Below are positions 25,646 through 38,485 of a DNA stretch of 64,000 nt, piece by piece; the stretch's first letter is position 1; each line of letters opens with the position of its first letter. Origin of the DNA: Uloborus plumipes (taxonomy: Eukaryota; Arthropoda; Arachnida; Araneae; Uloboridae); contig JAXGGA010005163.1 of assembly GCA_038373865.1 (NCBI GenBank), positions 16,672 to 80,671 on the forward strand. Reading direction: 5' to 3'. Position numbers and translations under genes: made by a program. The notes beneath the pieces were generated by a model that saw nothing but the letters and a program-made list of their open reading frames with translations, did not search any database and was not told the origin of the DNA.

Positions 25646-27498
25646 TTAAAAAATCTGCTGTGTAACTGCAAAAAATGAACTATCGTTTTTACAGCACAAT
25701 ACTGGCAGGCGAGGTTCTAATTTGAAACTGTAAAATGTACTGGAATAAACTGTTAAACTAGTAATTTTAAAGAATGTTACCGTAAAGTTAGAAATTTTAC
25801 AGTTTATTTCCGTAAAATTCAGCTGTATTATACTGTAAAAACAACAGTATAATACTGCCAACCAGGGTTGCCAGATTTAAGAACTGTAAATACGGGACAG
25901 GCTCTTGGGGGGGGGGGAGAATTGAGAGATTATGTCTAAAATTTGAATTTTAACAACCTTGACTTTGATATTAATCGTTTCTCACAAATTAAATGCAGAA
26001 AAAAATACACAATGATCATATGAATAAAAACTTCATTTTTTACCATTGCATAGTTATTTTTCGTCATGAATATTAGTGGGAAAAGTTTTAACACTAATTA
26101 TTGTGAAAAATTCGTATTTCCCTGTTATTAACCACCTTTTTCCTGAAGCAGGCCCATTTCAAATTTTGCCGGGGAGGGGGCAAAAGGTAAATTTTTCCAA
26201 ATGTCAATGTAAATTATACAAAAAAAAAAAAAAGCCCACTTATATGTAAATTGTAAATACATTAATTTCCCTAGAGGGGAGGCCATTGACCACCTGTCCT
26301 GATGTCCCAAATGACGGGCCTGTCTTGGAGTGAAAAATATAATAGTCGCTTCTACTGATGACTAATGTTTAGTATGTACTTTTTCAAAAAGCTGGACGTA
26401 CCAATGGGGAAATTTGAATGCAAAATAATTTTGATGAGTCATTAACAAAAATTTTGATTACAATTGAGTAGGCATAGAATTAAACCTTACTGCTTGAATT
26501 CACTATAAGAAGTTAGCCTAGAACAAATAAAAAAATCAATATTCAATATTTATTGGGGAAAACTACAGTTTCGTCAATATTATAACATGATAATCACTCT
26601 TATATAATGTTCGAAAATTCCTTTTTTCAAAAATCATATTTGCTACTTGATTTTACTGCTGCAATAATTCTTTCTAAGTTTTGATGGTCTTTGGGTTGCC
26701 ATAAAGCTCACTGTAATTTATATTTCTGTCGCTCATTGTAAAAATTATGCATCTTAATGATTTTAAAACGCGTATTTGTTTGCTAAATGGAATAATATTT
26801 ATTTACATCTTTTAGTATAAAAGCGAAGCGAAGCACATTTCAAAAGATTGAAATTGATTGATTCAAAAAATCTAGTAACTAATAGTAGCTGAACACATAT
26901 CTTTCTACCATAATTGAAAAATTGAGAAGGGCTTTTTATAGAATAAGGCATCTATATACATAAAAGACTACTTCTGAAACCGTATGTCCGGGGTAATCTT
27001 CCAAACTACTGGACCGATTTTAACCATTTTTGCACCGTTAGATAGCTACAGTAACAGAGAGCAGGATAAGCTATAATTTATTTCTAAAAAGCTTAGTTTA
27101 AAAAAGTTATTATGGAAAATAGTAAATTTCATTTAATTTCCCCATAAAATAATTAATTTTTCAGTGCATTGTTGCAAAAATTTGGTTGCCATGCAACAAC
27201 AATATTAATAGTAATCATGGTGAAAATTTTGAACCTAGGCTTCGCTGGAGTAAGTATGAAATTTATTGCTTTCTTAGGATTTTTATATTCATTTATGCCA
27301 ATAATCGCTAACGTGGTAAATAAAAAGGAAATTGATTTTGGCAACAGTTAGAGAACATAAAATGTTTATAGTCAAAAAATTTCTAAGTTAGGTACATAAG
27401 ATGTTTTCACCAATGTAGTCACAAGGATATAAACTAATGATGGGACTTATTTTACGTGTAATGTTCGGAAATACTTGACTCCAGTGCGATTGATTTTA

Positions 27499-28391
27499 CA
27501 GGGTGCGACAGAGAAACTTGCTGATTTTAACTGGTTGCTAATTAGCAAGGAGTGGTCGGAAAGCAGCGGGAAGAGTCATTTTGAAGAGAGGGTCCTGAAG
27601 TTTTGTTATGTCATAGTTTAGTTGTCGCCATGCGTTGGACAAAGAAGCAACGAGCGTTCGCCGCCGAATCTTACTTTTCAAATAATCTTTCGGTGGTCGC
27701 CACTCAACGTGCCTTCCGAACTCGGTTCAAAATTCAGCCCGTTGTTCCTATTCCTGGCTGGGAATCGACTGTTTTGTGGGTGAAAACATTCAGGGAAAGT
27801 GAGAGTGCGGCAAACGGGCCCAGGAGGTCAACGGATTTCCGGAACCCTAGAAAACGTCGAAAAAGTGAGGGAGTCGTTTTTGCGCTCTCCCAGGCGTTCG
27901 GCGCGTAAACACGCTGCTGCTTTGGGGATTTTTGATTGGACACTGAGACGAATTCTTCACAACGAACTCCAGTTTCATCCCTACAAACTTGCTGTGGTTC
28001 ACCAGTTGAGTGATAACGTCTCCTTGAAAGGTGACGTACCGTGGCCGGCCCGCTCTTCCGATTTGACACTCTGTGACTATTTTTTATGGGGGTATCTCAA
28101 ATCGATCGTTTACAACGACAAGCCCCGGACCCTGCAACGCCTGGAGAACAACATCCGGCTTGCTATCACCAACATCCCATCAGTCGATATGCTCGAAAGA
28201 GTGCAACAAATCTAGGGTACATGAGTGCATCATTAACAGGGGCCGTCATTCTTCCCGATGTAGTTTTTAAATCTAACTAATATAAAAATTCAGAATGGGT
28301 ACCATATCTTATAAAAAGTAGTAAACTGATACATGATGTACTTTTCCCTTAGTTGACTTTTCAAGTCTGCAAGTTTCTCCGCCGCACCCTG
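27499..28391 (+). mobile_element. Internally deleted Tc1/mariner element, 893 bp
   Basis: Ends CAGGGTGCGACAGAGAAACTTG and ...CTTGCAAGTTTCTCCGCCGCACCCTG-like are inverted, with TA at 27497-27498 and 28392-28393. It encodes a deleted transposase on the plus strand. The family is different from that at 180-1458, despite similar terminal bases. Confidence 0.88.
27630..28215 (+). pseudogene. Tc1/mariner transposase, internally deleted and frameshifted
   Basis: The N-terminus reads MRWTKKQRAFAAESYFSNN and continues through a HTH region. A frameshift near 27830 moves to the frame with ENVEKVRESFLRSPRRSARK, HAAALGIFDWTLRRILHNEL and HPYKLAVVHQLSD. It then jumps directly to GDVPWPARSSDLTLCDYFLW, GYLKSIVYNDKPRTLQRLEN and IPSVDMLERVQQI, then stop. 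The segment with the first two catalytic acidic residues is missing, so it cannot be active. Such shortened copies still have both TIRs and could be mobilised in trans. Confidence 0.88.
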
Positions 28392-29164
28392 TACCAAGCT
28401 TATAACATTTCCGATTTACCTAAACATTATTTGTAGCTTGCATTTGTATTTAAGGTGTGTAATACAGTTTTTTAGTTTGTGCAGTCAGAAAAAATTGCCA
28501 TTGTTTACAGAAGTAGCCATTGTGTTTATAGATATGCACTTTAATGTTGAAAAATTCATGAACGAGTGTCACTAAAACACCATACCCGGCCGAAACCCGG
28601 GCAGCGCCGGGTACCCGGCTAGTAGTAAAATCATTTAGAAGGAGATACAGACCACTTTTACTACGAACTTTTGTTGAATTGATTGACACAATAATTTCTG
28701 CTCTAAATGAATATAACACTAACATTACTTCAGAACAGGAAAATATTATAATTCAATCAATTTTCTTATCTCTATTTCACATTTTTTGTTTTACTTCATT
28801 TTTTTCTGAAAATAATATTTCGTTTTGAAAATTCTGCTTCTAGTCAGAATACGGGACTTTACCCGTCCCGTGTCAAAGTTCCCCGGGACGCGGGACAATA
28901 TTTCAAAAAACGGGACTGTCATTTGAAATCCGGGACGTCTGGCAACCCTGCTGGCAACAGAGGTTCCAGTTTAAAACTGGAAAATGCACGGTAAAAAAAT
29001 TTCAAATTGGCAATTTTACAGTTTACTACTGTAAAATTATAAATTTTAGTTTAGTACTGTTAACTTCGCAATTTTACAGTTTAGTAGTGTAAAATTAGCA
29101 ATTTTGCAGCTTATTACTATAAATTAGCTGTACTGTAAAAACAACATTCATTTTTTTTACAGTG

Positions 29165-30340
29165 CACACTACCTTTTACGTATAATCTACCCTTTAGCCG
29201 CGAATTTGAGTTAGATTACTGTGCAAACCGACTACCGAAGAAACCCAATTCATTCTAGGGCTTATTACCACTCCTATTGCCCGCAAAAGACGGAAACATG
29301 GTCTTTGTCAGAAGTCAACTTACCAGAGGAGCACTATAATTGCAACGAATTTGAGTCGGAGCCCTTTTTAAAAGAGGTCTCATAGTGCCAATTACCCTAC
29401 CACCCGAAAAAAATGAAAACATTGATAATGACGGAGATCCCCTTACTAGAGCAGCTCTTTCTTTATAAGTTCTCATGTGCCTAAGAAGTCTACGTGCACG
29501 CGCATGCTATAAGGGGTTTTTGTACAAAAAGCGATGCATTTCATGGAGAAAAAAGTGATTAGTCTATAGTTGGTTTCACGGAGATTAAAGAATGCTAAAA
29601 CTTCGCAGTTGATTTCCCCAAAAGTCATCTTCTCAAAGAGATTTTTCTTTTCTCATGATAGTAGCCATCTTTGGTCTTTGCTGCAGAACGGGAGGTATTT
29701 TTAACTCAACAGCCAAAGACAGATGTTACTTTGAGAGAAAAAAAGTGTAACTTGCACGTATCAATGTATAAAGAAAACAGTTTAATTGTGCTTTCAAAAG
29801 AGTAAAATTTTAACTCAATTACAGATGTTTGGTTGTTATCACACAATAAATAATGTTCAATTGAAAAGAATTATGTTTCGTCATTTATCAATATGTTTGA
29901 GTATTTCTGAATCAATGTACTCGTATATAAGCTTAGATCTAAAAACAAATAAACAGGTACTTTGGAAAATACTCCATCAGCAACGAGGCTAATATTTTTA
30001 AAAAGGTTGACAACCTCAGCAAAATCTCAGGAGAGGGGAGATGAATCGAACAGAGAATCCTTCCAAGAATTCCAAATGAGCCGGATCTCCGGATCCGTGA
30101 CAGGGAAAATGGTTCTCAATTGAATTTTCACGCAAGCAGTCCGGCACACAAAAGGTCACCGCCGAAAAGCGTGGGCGGACGAACAATCGTTGCGGGGGCG
30201 GACCATCGATCCGGGACCCTCTACCTTCAACTTTGTGGAGGTGGGGGAGGGGGATTTTCGGGAATCATTAACCGTGATATCTCCTCTGGAGGCGGAAATT
30301 GAAAGTTGGATCTCAGGAAAGATATCTTCAGGTGTATTGA
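29165..30340. other. Noncoding stretch, no gene seen
   Basis: A GC-richer patch at 30060-30300 has an open frame (30120-30302) with a glycine run from GGAGGTGGGGGAGGG. It lacks recognisable protein features. Confidence 0.4.
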
Positions 30341-30344
30341 TTCA

Positions 30345-32000
30345 TGATTTCGCCTTATGAGTTGAGTTGTTAGCGAGATCCGTTCTTAAGAATCTGTTGT
30401 AATGGGTCTTCCGGGCGCAGCAGATGTTCCTCACGATTTGGCTTCTTGGGATGCAACTAGTAAACGCGGGAAGGGGAAGCCAATAAAGATGTGATGATAC
30501 GATCAGTTCTTTACGAAGCCACAAAACTCAATACATTCTCATAATGGTAAAAGAATGCATATTTACATGTATGCCTAAAATATTTTATTGCCCCCCTGAC
30601 TTTGGGAAATTAATGCATTTACATGTAAGTGGGCGTGAGTTTTTGCAATTTTGGGGGATAATTAATATTAGGTCCACACCCTTTGCCCCCCCCCCTCTCC
30701 CGCCTCGGGAAAAGTTCAAAATAAGGGCTTGGTCCAACAAATCTGAGGCTCCAGGTCAGAAGGGAGACTAAAAGAAATTACCTTGCGGCAAATAGTTTTC
30801 TCAGAACGAGGATCTTTCAGGAATTATGTAACACTGAGTTTTCCGATAAAATACGAAGAAAAAAAAATTTGTTTGAATACCAGAATTTTTTGTCCAAAAA
30901 ATTCGCAATTTTTTCCCTTCTTAGAGCTTAACTATAGATTCGTACTTCGCCTTATGAGTTGAGTTGTTAGTGAGATCCGTTTTTAAGAATCTGCTGTAAT
31001 GGGTCTTCCGGTCGCAGCAGATGTTCCTCACGATTTGGCTTCTTAGGATGCAACTGGTAAACGCGGGAATAAGCAAACAATAAAGATGTGACACTGCGAT
31101 CAGTTCTTTATGAAGCCTCGAAACAGTATTGCATGTTTATAATGGTAAGATAAAATATATTTATATGAATGATTCAGATATAAAAGTAATATTTCTGCAT
31201 TTTATTCTATCATAAGAAGGCTTTTATAAGTCCCAAGATCCAGGTAGACTAAAAAAAATTACTTTTGGTGACTATTCTTCCGGAACAAGGATTTTTCAGA
31301 AGTCATGTTACACTGAATTTTCCTATAAATTTCAAAAAATAGTCTTACAAATGCCTATACTTCTTTCTGGCACCTAAGAATTTGCAAGTTTCGTCAATTC
31401 CGATTCATAACCATATGTAACACACCGCCATATGGTTTGGCCTTAGCCCTGGCTTAGATCTGGTAACTTACTGCTTAATACCGGATCATAACCGTTGGTT
31501 CACACTTTGCCTTTGAGTTGAGTTGTTAAGTATATCCGCTTTAAAGCTTATAGTAATGGGTTTTCCAGTAGTTACAGATTTTCTTACGATTTGTCTTTTT
31601 GAGGTGAAACTCGTAAACGTGGAAAGTAGAAACATAGAAACGTATGAAGAAGCATTCAGTTCTTAATGAAGTTAAAATACGCGTCGCATATTTCTGTTTA
31701 TTATGTTCTGGGGAAACATATTGACATGTGTGCTTAAAATATTTTAGATACTAGAGTGATAAACTTATATTTTATTATATCACAGCCATTGATTCATCCT
31801 TTGTCTTATGAATTGGAGTTGTACCGAAATTCCCTCTTAACAACCACCTGTAATGAGTGTTCCGGGCGCAGCACATATTCCTTATGATTTTGATTCTTGA
31901 AGTGCAACGAGTAAACTTTGAGAGTAGAAACTATTAGGGATATGCAGAAACGATTAGGTCTTTACGAAACTACAAAACTCTACTACGTCGCAAATGCTAC
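30345..32000. repeat. Four diverged direct repeats of a roughly 200-bp unit
   Basis: Units begin near 30345, 30945, 31505 and 31795. Shared words include CTTATGAGTTGAGTTGTTAG, TAATGGGTCTTCCGG..GCAGCAGATGTTCCT, ACGATTTGGCTTCTT and GTAAACGCGGGA. The first two are close; the last two are more decayed. Spacers are unrelated. No TIR, ORF or known RNA was identified. Confidence 0.75.
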
Positions 32001-32235
32001 AATTGTGAGTGATCCTCATTTTCACTTTGCCCCCCCCCCCCCCCCCAAGTAAAAGTGCACATAGCCAATGTTTTACCTACTTCTAATGGGATGGACTAAG
32101 AGTCCCTAATAAACCAAAAAACACATCACGGACCATTATATTTTTATTGCTATTATTTTAAATTCTGATTAGAATTCATAAATATCTTCAATGAATCGGT
32201 TTTTTGGGTAAAATAGAACGCGAGGGCGAAGTTTC
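32001..32235. other. Noncoding stretch with C homopolymer
   Basis: Contains a run of 16 C at 32031-32046. No gene seen. Confidence 0.6.
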
Positions 32236-32239
32236 TTAA

Positions 32240-32754
32240 CCCATTAATGCCTGACATTTTTTTTTCCAAAAGATATTTTGTATACTGGTTACAAACAGTG
32301 TTTAATGGACGGGAAAAATAATAAAAAAAATATTATGTAAAAAATAATTGTTTTATGAAGGAAAGAAGAATCGTCCCTTAAAAGTTACGATAGACCCCAG
32401 AGGGTACATATTTGTTTTACTAAAATTTTTTTCTGCCTACGATATAGTATTTAAAAATATATTTTATAAGAAGAAATAAAATCAGCAATTAACATAAACT
32501 GGGAAGCTGGGAATAACTTTGAAAACTTAGCTTTTTTTCTTGAGATTGTGAACGATGGAATTTTTGATAAAGATCACATTAAAACTGCTACAGAACACAC
32601 TTTACAATGGTTATGTGCTGCAATCTGTTAATAACGAATTGAAACAATACCAAGGTACTAATTGAACACTATTATTTGGTTGAAATGCTCATTTTGAGGA
32701 AATTCAGACCCTTTTTTGGACCGTCCCTAAAAAGGGACGCTAGGCATTAATGGG
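32240..32754. mobile_element. TTAA-flanked MITE (piggyBac-type), copy 2
   Basis: 515 bp with TTAA at 32236-32239 and 32755-32758, and the same CCCATTAATGCCTGACA ends as copy 1 at 2806-3314. The two copies are in the same orientation and differ at scattered bases. Noncoding. Confidence 0.87.
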
Positions 32755-32758
32755 TTAA

Positions 32759-35700
32759 GGATCAACTAGCTTACTCTGCAAAATGCAATACGCTATAAGT
32801 CAGAAGAAAAAAGCAAAATGAAGCAAGAGAGACTTCATAAAATAACCCCAACATTTGTCATTATACTTTGTTAAATAGAACAATCAAAATTTGTACATTA
32901 AAATTGTTTGCATCGTGTTTATAAACACAAAAAATAAAAGCGAAAACAGTTTTTAAACACATTTATTTCACAATGATTTAAGCAACACTGAGAATATTTG
33001 TAATAGTTAATTGTTTTCAGGTCATCAACAAAACAATACAAGCTGGCTTTGACTAGAATAAGTATAAAAAAATGCTCCTTGCATAGGCTATAATACAGGT
33101 TTCTTCTGCACATACATTTCCTTCACACACAGTTCCTTCTTTTACATAAGACACTTATTCGTCTGCATTGAACATCAAAATCAACATCTGAATCGCAAAA
33201 CATGTGCACTTTGCGTGTGTAAATCTTAGTACACGTGTACAATTGTATGGATACGAGAAAGTTTTATTTTACGAAGTAATAGAACATAACTGCATCAAAC
33301 AGTCATAAAAAACAACTCTTAAATTTACTTAATTTATTGATGTGATAAATAATTATTGAAACTCAATTTATGCATTTCATAGGTGGTTTCTTTCTCTTTC
33401 TTTATGCTTGTTTCCTGTTTTAAATCAGCTCTGTTTTTATGCATTGTTGAAAAGGCATCCTAAGACTTTTACTATAGAAGGCCAAAACTAACTGCCGATA
33501 CTGGCCACACATGACTAAATGAGAAAAAAAACCATTAAAAAATCACCTATAAATCGTTACCCCATTGCCACACCGTACATGAAATGAATTAATGATCATA
33601 GAGGGTATAAATGAAAAAAAATGGTATTTTTTTTCCCCGAAGAGCATGACGTATACCTCTATCAAAATAAATTATTAAAATATATTACTTTTAAATAAAA
33701 TTGTATTGCGGATTGTTGATTTAAACAATTATTAAAAAAAGTATCGTTTCATACTTTAAGTAAGAAACAAAAAAGATCACTTAAAAGGACCACTATTGTA
33801 AAGGAGTGGTTACTAATGAAAGTGCTGTAACTGGCCGCTAGATACTGATTTCCTCGGTTTTAAATTTTAGTTGAGACTTTACTTGCACTAAGGCAAGCAC
33901 GGATACATGGAAAGAGCAATGAAGGCGACCACTTGAGAGATTTTCACTGGTAATTTTTCAACATCAGAATTCATTTCAGTCAAGGAAACTCAATTTTGAA
34001 CGATCTTTGATAATGTTATCGTTTATGGAAGAAAGGTTTGGAGCTCTTCCCTGGAAAGGTTTCGAAATTGAAGTCCGAAACATTTGTAATCAATTTTGTA
34101 ATAAAGGATACGTTGTGAAGGGAAAGTAATGAAAGTCAAATATCCCCCCCCCCCCTCTTTGCAAATGTTTGGAACTGCCCTTGAAATAAGGACTTTGATC
34201 ATTGTACAGAAAATAATCTATCCTCTATTTGGTGAAACTTTTTACATTTCGAATGTAATTTTCCGTAAATTTAAGCTTTAAAACGTTAAAAATCATTGTT
34301 CCTTTTAGTTTAATCGCGTCTCAACTAATGCATGAGATCAACGGCCTTTAATCGGAAGTTGTTCGTAAATGTATGAAAAGAAATGTTCAGACCATTTCAA
34401 ATTCTTAAACTATTTAATGACTGCCACTTTAAAGCAACTTTGCAAAAACTTTTGTTAGTTCTAAAGATCTAAAGAATGAAAAAAGAAGAAAGAAAAAGTG
34501 TAAAAACTCGCTTCATCCAATCGATATTTTTAAGAAAAATACGTTCTGGGGGAAGAAAATTTCGCAAACTTTTTATGAATAGTTGCTTTTTATGCCCTGC
34601 ACAATAGTTTTAGAGATTAGGGGAAGGTAAAAAAATATTTCTTTAGCTTCTTTCAAACAATGAAGACCTCTTGCAAATTCAATTTGCAGTAGTTTCCTTG
34701 GCAACAAATCCACCGTGCAAAGTTTTCTTTAATAATAATAATAAAAAAAAATATCGTGAACGTGCAGAACAAAATCCAATTACAATAAAAATGTGTTACT
34801 AAATTTGAATATTTTTCTTTTTTGGCTAAAATTCGTAATTCAAATAAAAAATATTAACTTTAGGGTTAAATTTATAAAACAATCGTTAATCTATCTTTAC
34901 TTATGCATTTTAACTCCTCAACTCTAAGCCGCTGAACAATATTAAGTTCATTTTGGAAGAAATTTAAAGCTGTTTCATTCCCAAGCAAATTTAATCTATG
35001 ACATTAAGAGCAATCACTAATCCAACATATTTAAAAGGAAAGTTGAATGGCCTATGTCCTGAAGGGCTTGAGACTTATAAAATAGTTTGAATTTGACCTT
35101 TTTATTTTAACTAACTTTTGAATGAGTTTATCTTTTCGAAATATATTACAAAGTTTTAAGAACTTAGAAACTTTTACGACATTATTGAATGTTTATCTAA
35201 AGTTACATATTCAGATTTTTACGAAGTTTATTATTATTATTTTTTTTTTCAAAAAGTGCGTAGCTTCGGAAGAACAATGTTAAAAATAAGTACAACTAAC
35301 AATTTTCTGAAAAAATTATCAAGATATAAAATGATACATCCAAAGTTATTAACTCTGTTGAATCTGAAAAAAGAGTTATCTCAGTGAAATCAAGCTACTC
35401 ATGACCTTATACTTTAAGGGCTTGCACCAACTGTTAAATTAATTTAGAATACAAAAGTACTGTAATTTAAGTGTTTTGACTTCTACAAAAACATCACATT
35501 GTCGCTACTGAATGCAAAAAGCAGTATAAGTAATGTTATGAACTAAAGCAACCGGGTATTTTCCTCGGTGAGAAGGAGAGCGGTATGGTTCATAACATCA
35601 TCCATATGATTAGGATTGGTAATATCGCGTAAAAAAAAAATGTTTTAAATTTGTTTAACTCACAAATCTTCCTCTGGTTGAGCTCTTGTTTTAATGAAAC

Positions 35701-36445
35701 CATAACTGAAGAAGTACGTCTCATTAGAAATACTTACATTTTAAGTTTAATATCTCTATTTTTGCAAAATTTGATCAACAATAACGAAGCACTACTGGGA
35801 AAAAACAGTAAAATCAACTATGTTGAACTAAGGATCCCAAGGCTAGGACACAAACTACGTCTTGCTGTCTTTTCCTTAAACTTCTAACTAAAGTCACAGA
35901 TTACGCATGTGAAAATTCGAAAAAGAAAAAAAAACTGGAAAGATAATCAGAGTTAGCGATAATAGTTTTTATGGTGGGATAAAATCGTTCTCCAAAATTT
36001 TTCAAAATTTATTTAATACACAATTTTTGAATTTAAACGAACTTGTTTTTTTTCAAACAACTCACGTAAAAAGGAGCTGTGTCCAACTTGAACTAAAAGA
36101 CAAAAATAGACTAAACTACAACTTGGTAATACTTCCAAAGTTTAAAATGGGGTAAAAAACACAGCTTAATGAACATTAAATAAAAGTACATTTCTGAAAC
36201 AATATTGCACAAATATTTCATGGTCTTAAAATACACTCTGTGATGCGTTTTATTCTTCAAATAAACATTTTCTGATGTTTGTTCAACATTTTTGGGCACT
36301 TTAAGTGAAACAGTAAAACGACAATTATAATTTACTAATTCGCGAATTACTTACGTAATATTTAGCTATATGTAAATTATAGAGAAAAAAGCAGTTACAA
36401 AATGTGTTTAAATAATACATGTTGGTATACATTGCATATCAAAAA
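32759..36445. other. Noncoding stretch, no gene seen
   Basis: 3.7 kb of AT-rich sequence. Small frames (32919-33113 minus, 35651-35887 plus, 36111-36299 minus) have no recognisable domain or codon bias. A C-run is at 34145-34155 and short AAT/TTA runs at 34732 and 35228. Confidence 0.45.
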
Positions 36446-36453
36446 AAATCAGT

Positions 36454-36641
36454 GGTAGAATCCTAGTTTAAGGTCCGGCGATAAATGAATAAATCTGGCA
36501 ACCACAGAATTAGCATTGGATGATTGGATTGTTTGGCGACTTTAAGCAAAATGGCAACCATAGAATTATCATTGGATGATTGGATTGTTTGGCGACTTTA
36601 AGCAAAATCGCCAAACCCGGACCTTAAACTAGGATTCTACC
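36454..36641. mobile_element. hAT-type MITE, 188 bp, with internal duplication
   Basis: Ends GGTAGAATCCTAGTTTAAGG are perfect inverted repeats, flanked by the exact 8-bp duplication AAATCAGT (36446-36453, 36642-36649). Inside, a roughly 62-bp unit (GGCAACCA.AGAATTA...GACTTTAAGCAAAAT) occurs twice in tandem. Perfect flanks suggest a young insertion. Confidence 0.9.
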
Positions 36642-36649
36642 AAATCAGT

Positions 36650-37848
36650 TTTAAGAATACTGTTTAACAACTAAGAATCACAACTTTATGCGTTGGAAGT
36701 CTTACAATCCAATATTTACATGAGAAAATGAACACCAATATGATAAATACAACAATAGTGAACAACAAATCAAAAACAATGATCAGCAGAACAAATACAA
36801 GTGTAACAATATGAAACATTATTCTACAAAAATCATCGAAAAAATGCTAGAGAAAAATATACTACATTTTTAAACTCAATTCAGAAATCGTATTTAACAA
36901 AAACATATGCTAATGTATATTGTTTATCGAAAAAAAATGGTTCAAAAATAGATTTATTACAATCCCGGGCAAAAACTTCATAAATTTGAAATACTGTTCA
37001 ATCTGCGGAATATATTCAACAACAATGTACCTCTAATGTGTACAAACTTACCGGTACACTATATTTTGACAATAATAATGAAAATATTATTTATGGAATG
37101 AGGTGTAGAAAAACAATATTAATATAAGTTGCATAAAATTAGGAAAAGGATTTTTAAAAAATAGTAATAAATAATAATAAAATAATAACAAGGATAATAG
37201 ATGCTGCTCGATTAAAAAAATCAACTGACGGGTATTAATGTAACAGGCGATATACTGTTCTAGTTATGTAGTTAATACATAACTCTTCTCAGCTATACAT
37301 AAAGAATTATTGTTTTTCGTGGATCTATTAATAGAGTAACTAGAAACGTAGAGCGGTACTTCGCCTGCAACACCAATACCAATTGAGAAAAAGATGGACA
37401 AAAAACATTTTGCGACATTTTTTCATTAACAATGTGCAGTTTTATGTTCAATTTTTTTTTCTATAAGGAAAAATGTTTCGTTGAGCGAAAATAAGTATAT
37501 TTCGTGAATGTGCACTCATTTCAACAGCAATGCACTACTAAGTTCAAAAACTAAAGGGGACATTTTTTTCAACCCTAGAAAAATTGCTTACTGAGATGAA
37601 ATCGAAAAATTGTACTAACCTAAGTGAAATCGAATCAAATGTATACACACACATTCTGTACACTTAAATACTTAAAACAATCCTCTGGAGATAGCTGACG
37701 AATAAGATTTTGAGGAAATGTATAAGCGCTTATTTTGAAAGTGAGCCAAGTACATAATTTGTTATTAGGACGTATGTACGGTAGGCGAGTTTAACAATAA
37801 TCTATATGTACAAAAATTGGTTAATTATTTGCGTGTGTATGTTCCTTA
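36650..37848. other. Noncoding stretch, no gene seen
   Basis: AT-rich sequence with short AAT runs (37160-37200). No ORF or repeat ends recognised. Confidence 0.45.
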
Positions 37849-37850
37849 TA

Positions 37851-38257
37851 CACTGGAAAAAATAAATGTTGTTTTTACAGTAAAATACAACTAATTTTAT
37901 AGTAATAAACTGTAAAAAATTGTCGTTTTACAGTAATAAACTAAATTTTCTACTTTTACAGAACTAAACTGTAAAATTGTTAATTTTAGAGTACTGAACT
38001 GCAAAATTGCTTATTTTACAGTTTATTACCGTGCATTTTAGTTTTAAACTGGAAGGTCTGCTGCCAGTATTACACTGTTGTTTTTACAGTATAATACAGC
38101 TAAATTTTACGGCAATAAACAGTAAAATTGCTAACTTTACAGTAAGAAACTGTAAAATTGCTAGTTTTACAGTTTATTACTGTGCATTTTAGTTTTAAAT
38201 TGGAACCTCGACTGCCAGTATTGTACTGTAAAAAAAAAAAGCTCATTTTTTGCAGTG
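37851..38257. mobile_element. CACTG TIR repeat family, two-unit member
   Basis: 407 bp, ends CACTGGAAAAAATAAATGTTG and the inverted TTTTTTGCAGTG, TA on both sides (37849-37850, 38258-38259). It contains two copies of the AACTGGAA..TCTGCTGCCAGTATT junction (near 38047 and 38200). It is a short relative of the long array at 54792-57789. Confidence 0.85.
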
Positions 38258-38485
38258 TACAAATATATGTTTCTTATTAGCTTGCTTCGGATCTGTGCCA
38301 AATTTAGTAAAGAGGTTTCTTAATGTTTAAGAACTCACAAAAGGGGAGGGGGAAATGGCTATTCCTCTCCATGTTATTTCTTCCATGCATTGCCGCTATA
38401 TTTAGTCAAAGTTCCCGCAAAATCTTTGTTTGGGGATAAAGCACGATGTTTTGTCCTTTTAGGGAACTTATTAATGATACAAATA

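Larger units (their letters stand above)
26951..28622 (+). mobile_element. Helitron nested in the hAT-like element
   Basis: It begins TCTATATACATAAAAGACTA after A26950 and ends with a hairpin CCCGGGCAGCGCCGGG, then TACCCGGCTAG (28619-28622) before T28623. The A/T insertion, TC start, CTAG end and 3' hairpin fit a Helitron. It is interrupted by the mariner at 27499-28391. No Rep/helicase. The frame at 27169-27351 inside is unsupported. Confidence 0.72.
25863..28950. mobile_element. hAT-like element, 3.1 kb, itself interrupted
   Basis: The ends CAGGGTTGCCAGA and TCTGGCAACCCTG are inverted repeats. They are flanked by 8-bp CTGCCAAC (25855-25862) and CTGGCAAC (28951-28958), 7 of 8 identical. Subterminal GTCCCG/CGGGAC words are repeated, especially at 28850-28935. 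It contains a G9-type run at 25907-25917. No hAT transposase was seen. The Helitron at 26951-28622 lies inside. Confidence 0.75.
25664..29164. mobile_element. Single-unit member of the CACTG TIR repeat family, split by a hAT
   Basis: The left end ACTGCAAAAAATGAAC (from 25664) and the right end TTTTTTACAGTG (to 29164) match the ends of 37851-38257 and 54792-57789. The body is rich in ACTGTAAAATT / TTTTACAGTTT words. It is interrupted by the hAT-like element 25863-28950, so the uninterrupted length is about 405 bp. Confidence 0.75.

Noticed and set aside
27169..27351. 60-residue frame NLGFAGVSMKFIAFLGFLYS as a small membrane protein
   Set aside because: Lies in a Helitron interior with an open antisense frame as well; hydrophobicity follows AT-richness.
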